From NCBI GenBank assembly GCA_963726765.1, contig CAVSDH010000014.1, forward strand, positions 186,001 to 250,000: 64,000 nucleotides of DNA. The letters are read 5' to 3'. The translations under genes were made by a program, and so were the position numbers. A model generated the notes under the pieces. It did not search any database. It was not told where the DNA came from and saw only the letters and a program-made list of their open reading frames with translations. This document shows, one piece after another, positions 60,249 to 64,000 of this stretch (position 1 is the first letter of the stretch; every line of letters starts with the position of its first letter). This stretch comes from CAIWHR01 sp963726765 (lineage in GTDB: Bacteria; Pseudomonadota; Gammaproteobacteria; Burkholderiales; Casimicrobiaceae).

Positions 60249-60473
60249 ATGATTCCACTCCTCCAGCTGGCCACGGGCGCCGACGCGACGGTCAGTGCCG
60301 TCCATGCCGACGCCGCACTGCGCCTGCGTCTCGCCGCCATGGGCTTTCGCATCGGCCAGCGGATCCGGATGGTCCGCAAGGGAGCGTTCGCGGGACCGCT
60401 GCACGTGCGGCTCGGCACGACCGACGTGATAATCCGGCGGAGCCAGGCCCGGCAGATCGACGTCCGGCGCTGA
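60249..60473 (+). CDS. feoA: Ferrous iron transport protein FeoA
   Basis: SH3-like cytosolic partner of FeoB; 74 residues from the ATG at 60249. The core LRLRLAAMGFRIGQRIRMVRKGAFAGPLHVRLGTTDVIIRRSQA is typical. The earlier ATG at 60222 overlaps the Fur box and -10 element and would precede the transcript start, so it was rejected. Ten bases before feoB. Confidence 0.88.
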   Translation: MIPLLQLATGADATVSAVHADAALRLRLAAMGFRIGQRIRMVRKGAFAGPLHVRLGTTDVIIRRSQARQIDVRR

Positions 60474-60483
60474 CCGGTCCCCC

Positions 60484-62272
60484 GTGAAGCGCATCGCGCT
60501 CGTCGGCATGCCGAACACCGGCAAGTCGACGTTCTTCAATCGCGTCACCGGCGCGTCGGCGCGGACGGGCAATTGGCCCGGCGTCACCGTCGATCTTTTC
60601 GCGAGCAAGCTGCTGCTCGGCGGCGACATGGTCGAGATCGTCGACCTCCCGGGCATCTACGACCTTCACGGGTTCTCCGACGACGAGCGGGTCGTCCGCC
60701 ATTTTCTCGAGGCGGCGGCCGTGGATCTCGTCGCCGTCGTGATAAACGCCGCGCAGGTCGACCGCCAGCTGGGGCTTGCGCTGCAGGTGCGCGAGGTCGG
60801 GTTGCCGACTGCGCTGCTCCTCAACATGGCCGACGAGGCGAAGCAGCTCGGTATCCGGATCGACACGGCCGTACTCGCGCGCGAACTCGGTGCGCCGGCG
60901 ACTCTGCTGTCGGCCAAGCACGGCAACGGCCAGCGCGAGGCGATGTCGATGCTGACGCGGGCGCTCGCGTCAGCGCCGCCGGTGCCGCCGGGCATGGTGC
61001 GCGAACGACTTGCCGCCGACGACCGGGTCGAGGTCGATACGGCGGCCGCGCTCGCTGCAGCGGTCGACATTCCCGAACGGATGTCGGAGCAGCTCACCGA
61101 CCGCATCGACCGGGTGCTGCTTCAACCCCTTCTCGGTCTGCCGCTGTTCTTCCTGCTGATGCTGCTGCTGTTCGAGGGCGTGTTCGCGCTGGGCGAGCCG
61201 CTGCAGCGCGCCATGCAATGGGCGTTCGAAGCAGTACGCGCACATGCGCTCGATCCGCTGTTCTCGTCGGCGCCGGCGATGCTTCGGGGCTTTCTTCTCG
61301 ACGGCGTGTGGTCGGGCGTGGTGACGGTCGCCGCGTTCGTTCCCCTGATCATCCTGTTCTTCCTGTTCATGGCGGTCGTCGAAGACTCGGGCTACCTGTC
61401 GCGGGCGGCGTTCCTCACCGACGCGCTGATGGCAAAGCTCGGCCTCGACGGGCGCAGTTTCGTGATGATGTTGATGGGCTTCGGCTGCAACGTTCCGGCG
61501 GCGATGGGCACGCGGATCATGCGCTCGCGCGGCCTGCGCCTGCTGACGATGATGATCATCCCGGTGTCGCTGTGCTCTGCGCGGCTGCAGGTATTCCTGT
61601 TCCTCACCGCGGCGATCTTTTCCCCGCGCCACGCGCCGTGGGTGATCTTCTCGCTCTATGTGATGAGCTTTGTCGCGGCAATCGTCACGGCGGCGGTCGT
61701 TCAAGGGCCGCTACCGCAGCGACGAACCCTTTGTGCTCGAGCTGCCACCGTACCGGCTGCCGACGCTGCGCCAGATCGCGCTTCGCGCATGGCAGGAAGT
61801 GCGTCACTTCCTGCGTCGCGCGACCAAGTTCATCGTCGGCGGCGTTGTCCTGATCTGGCTGCTGACGAACCTGCCGGCCGGTGCGGCCCCGGGGTCGGCG
61901 GACACGTTCGCGGGCATGCTGGGCCATGCGTTCCAGCCGATACTGGCGCCGCTCGGCATCGACGAGCGGCTGACCGTCGCGCTCATCTTCGGCTTCGTGG
62001 CGAAGGAAGTGCTGATCGGCGCGTTTGCCGTGATCTTCGGACTCGAAGGACAGGCGCTCGCCAGCGACCTCGCCGTGCGCATGGACTGGGTGCAGGCCTA
62101 CAGTTTCATGCTGTTCACGCTGATCTACACGCCGTGCCTGTCGACGGTCGCCGCGTTGCGTGCCGAGGCAAAGAGCAGCGGCTTCGCGGCATTGTCCGTG
62201 ACGTGGTCGATCCTGCTCGCATGGGCCGCGAGCTTCGTGTTCTACCAGCTCGCACGCCACTTCGGCTATTGA
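60484..62272 (+). CDS. feoB: Ferrous iron transporter FeoB, frameshifted
   Basis: Inner-membrane Fe2+ transporter with a cytosolic G domain. G1 is GMPNTGKST (residues 8-16), G3 DLPGIYDL, G4 NMAD, followed by the helical membrane part with the Cys of GFGCNVPA. The frame changes near 61703. One extra base there gives AAVFKGRYRSDEPFVLELP and a 595-residue protein ending LARHFGY. Start is GTG at 60484. FeoC is not seen. Confidence 0.92.
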
Positions 62273-62305
62273 GCGACGCAGGCGCGAGTCGCGCGAGCGT
62301 TCCGC

Positions 62306-62311
62306 TATAAT
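62306..62311 (+). promoter_or_regulatory. -10 box of valS
   Basis: TATAAT at 62306-62311, 49 bases before the valS ATG, in the 87-base gap after feoB. A start near 62318 gives a leader of about 42 bases. The -35 region is GC-rich and unclear. Confidence 0.5.
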
Positions 62312-62359
62312 TTCACGCTTTTGGACGCCCTTTCGGCCGCGCCGGCCGCACGCCCCGAC

Positions 62360-64000
62360 ATGGAACTCGCCAAGAGCTTCGAGCCGCACGCGATCGAGGA
62401 GAAGTGGTACCCGATCTGGGAATCGCGCGGGGACTTCAAACCAAGCTGGAAGGCTGGCGCGCCGGCGTATTGCATCCAGCTGCCGCCGCCGAACGTTACC
62501 GGCACGCTGCACATGGGCCACGCGTTTCAGCAGACGATCATGGACGTGCTGATCCGCTACCATCGGATGCGCGGATCGAACACGCTGTGGCAGGTCGGCA
62601 CCGACCACGCGGGCATCGCGACGCAGATCGTCGTCGAGCAGCAGCTCAAAGCCGAAGGCAGGACGCGTCACGATCTCGGCCGGAAAGAATTCGTCGAGCG
62701 CGTGTGGGCATGGAAGGAGGAGTCGGGTTCGGCGATTACACGGCAGATGCGCCGCCTTGGCGCGGCCGCAGATTGGTCGCGCGAGCGCTTCACGATGGAC
62801 GAGGGCATGTCGGCGGCGGTGCTCGAGACCTTCGTGCGACTGCACGAGGACGGGCTCATCTACCGGGGCAAGCGACTCGTCAACTGGGACCCGAAGCTCG
62901 GGACCGCGGTGTCGGACCTGGAAGTCGAAAGCGAGGAAGAGCAGGGCAAGCTGTGGGAGATTCGCTACCCGCTCGCCGATACGGGTGACGGCACCGAAGG
63001 GTCGCTGGTCGTCGCGACGACGCGACCCGAGACGATGCTGGGCGACACCGCAGTCGCAGTGAATCCCGACGACGAGCGCTATCGCAGCTTCGTCGGCAAG
63101 CGGGTCGTTCTGCCGTTGACCGGTCGCACGATTCCCGTGGTCGCCGACGCATTCGTCGACAAGGAATTCGGCACCGGCGCGGTCAAGGTGACCCCGGCCC
63201 ACGACATGAACGACTGGCAGATCGGCCAGCGTCACGGATTGCCGGTGATCGCAATTCTCGATCTCGAGGCGAAGATCAATGCCAACGCGCCGGAAAAATA
63301 CCGCGGCATGGATCGTTTCGTTGCGCGCAAGGCGGTGCTCGCCGACCTGACGACGGCGGGGTTGCTGGTGTCGGAAAAGCCGCACAGGATGGTCGTGCCG
63401 CGCTGCGGGCGCACCGGCGAAGTGGTCGAGCCGATGCTGACCGACCAGTGGTTTGTCGCGATGACCAAGCCGGCGCCGGCCACGCATCCGTTGTGGCCGG
63501 GCAAATCGATCCAGGATCTGTGCCTCGCCGCCGTCGGCGAGGGATTGAAGAGCCCGCGAAGCGGCGGGACCGGCACGGTCGAGTTCGTGCCGAAGGAATG
63601 GATCAAGACCTACCACGAGTGGATCGACAACATCCAGGATTGGTGCATCTCGCGGCAGCTGTGGTGGGGCCACCAGATCCCGGCGTGGTACGACGAGACA
63701 GGCAATGTCTACGTGGCGCGCGATGAAGCCGCGGCCCGGGCGCAGGCGCGGAAGAAGCTCGGCCGCGAACCCGTAACCTTCGTCCGCGACGACGACGTTC
63801 TCGACACGTGGTTCTCGTCGGCGCTGTGGAGCCATTCGACGCTGGGCTGGCCGGCGGACACGAACGAGCTGAGGACGTTCCTGCCGTCGTCGGTGCTCGT
63901 CACGGGCTTCGACATCATCTTCTTCTGGGTCGCCCGGATGATCATGACGACCGTGTATTTCACGGGCGAGGTTCCGTTCCGCACGGTCTACATCAACGCG
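62360..64000 (+). CDS. valS: Valyl-tRNA synthetase, partial (N-terminal 547 codons)
   Basis: Class I aminoacyl-tRNA synthetase that charges tRNA-Val and edits threonine. The ATG at 62360 begins MELAKSFEPHAIEEKWYPIW. The HIGH motif appears as TGTLHMGHA, and the editing (CP1) domain follows (TTRPETMLGDTAVAVNP; VTPAHDMNDWQIGQRHGL). The gene runs off the right edge before the KMSKS loop. No indel is visible in the 1.6 kb read. Confidence 0.97.
   Translation, partial: MELAKSFEPHAIEEKWYPIWESRGDFKPSWKAGAPAYCIQLPPPNVTGTLHMGHAFQQTIMDVLIRYHRMRGSNTLWQVGTDHAGIATQIVVEQQLKAEGRTRHDLGRKEFVERVWAWKEESGSAITRQMRRLGAAADWSRERFTMDEGMSAAVLETFVRLHEDGLIYRGKRLVNWDPKLGTAVSDLEVESEEEQGKLWEIRYPLADTGDGTEGSLVVATTRPETMLGDTAVAVNPDDERYRSFVGKRVVLPLTGRTIPVVADAFVDKEFGTGAVKVTPAHDMNDWQIGQRHGLPVIAILDLEAKINANAPEKYRGMDRFVARKAVLADLTTAGLLVSEKPHRMVVPRCGRTGEVVEPMLTDQWFVAMTKPAPATHPLWPGKSIQDLCLAAVGEGLKSPRSGGTGTVEFVPKEWIKTYHEWIDNIQDWCISRQLWWGHQIPAWYDETGNVYVARDEAAARAQARKKLGREPVTFVRDDDVLDTWFSSALWSHSTLGWPADTNELRTFLPSSVLVTGFDIIFFWVARMIMTTVYFTGEVPFRTVYINA

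Noticed and set aside
60222..60251. Upstream ATG of feoA at 60222
   Set aside because: It lies inside the Fur box and -10 element and before the likely transcript start.

Overview
The window is GC-rich, densely coded chromosomal DNA from a proteobacterium, almost certainly a betaproteobacterium. Evidence for this: the order dapA-bamC-MBL hydrolase-purC; lptF/lptG divergent from pepA-holC; cydP-cydA-cydB-cydX followed by a DUF2970 gene; a DUF2917 gene divergent from a GcvA-like LysR regulator; rplU-rpmA divergent from ispB; a RoxA-like ribosomal oxygenase; and an IPTL-CTERM sorting tail. There is no phage, insertion sequence, CRISPR array or rRNA. One tRNA (Pro, CGG anticodon) is present.

Layout. 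1-6478: distal part of a tad (Flp pilus) operon, tadA-tadB-tadC-tadD, ending in a large Ig-like lipoprotein. 6545-9981: NatAB-like ABC exporter and a TAP-like lipoprotein hydrolase. 10077-12160: kynA-kynU (tryptophan to anthranilate). 12205-15624: cytochrome bd oxidase cluster. 15860-18451: clpB with a candidate heat-shock promoter. 18482-20519: K+ channel, DUF2917 and LysR. 20516-24728: methyltransferase, dapA, bamC, MBL hydrolase, purC. 24754-27860: PLD-like protein, RoxA-like oxygenase, SlyD-like FKBP, DUF4239 protein. 28059-32228: MFS transporter, threonine/serine dehydratase, Tat-exported amidohydrolase. 32404-35010: mutS. 35119-43218: hutH-hutU, a ModA-like binding protein, and a convergent Fbp-type ABC importer. 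43363-45376: tRNA-Pro, ispB, rplU, rpmA. 45638-51004: OsmC, DUF4242-cyclase, an IPTL-CTERM remnant, a peptide-binding protein and a peptidase-like hydrolase. 51053-56470: lptG-lptF, pepA, holC and a variable low-complexity protein. 56467-62272: a metal island (znuB, decayed znuA, porin, Cys/His protein, feoAB). 62360-64000: start of valS.

A striking property of the sequence is that about 20 single-base indels, mostly +1, break otherwise intact genes, including purC and lptG, which are normally indispensable. I reassembled each reading frame by hand. Most look like sequencing or assembly errors, because the joined protein is complete and has normal family length. The exceptions are znuA (six indels plus a nonsense codon) and the IPTL-CTERM remnant, which look like real decay or a locally very poor consensus.

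I found no convincing new defence or mobile system. The most useful leads are two nearly identical Fur-box-like 19-mers (at feoA and at the LysR gene), a perfect 16-bp palindrome on the clpB promoter, a duplicated hutU 3' end, the DUF4242-cyclase fusion with an altered active-site residue, and the truncated sorting-signal protein.
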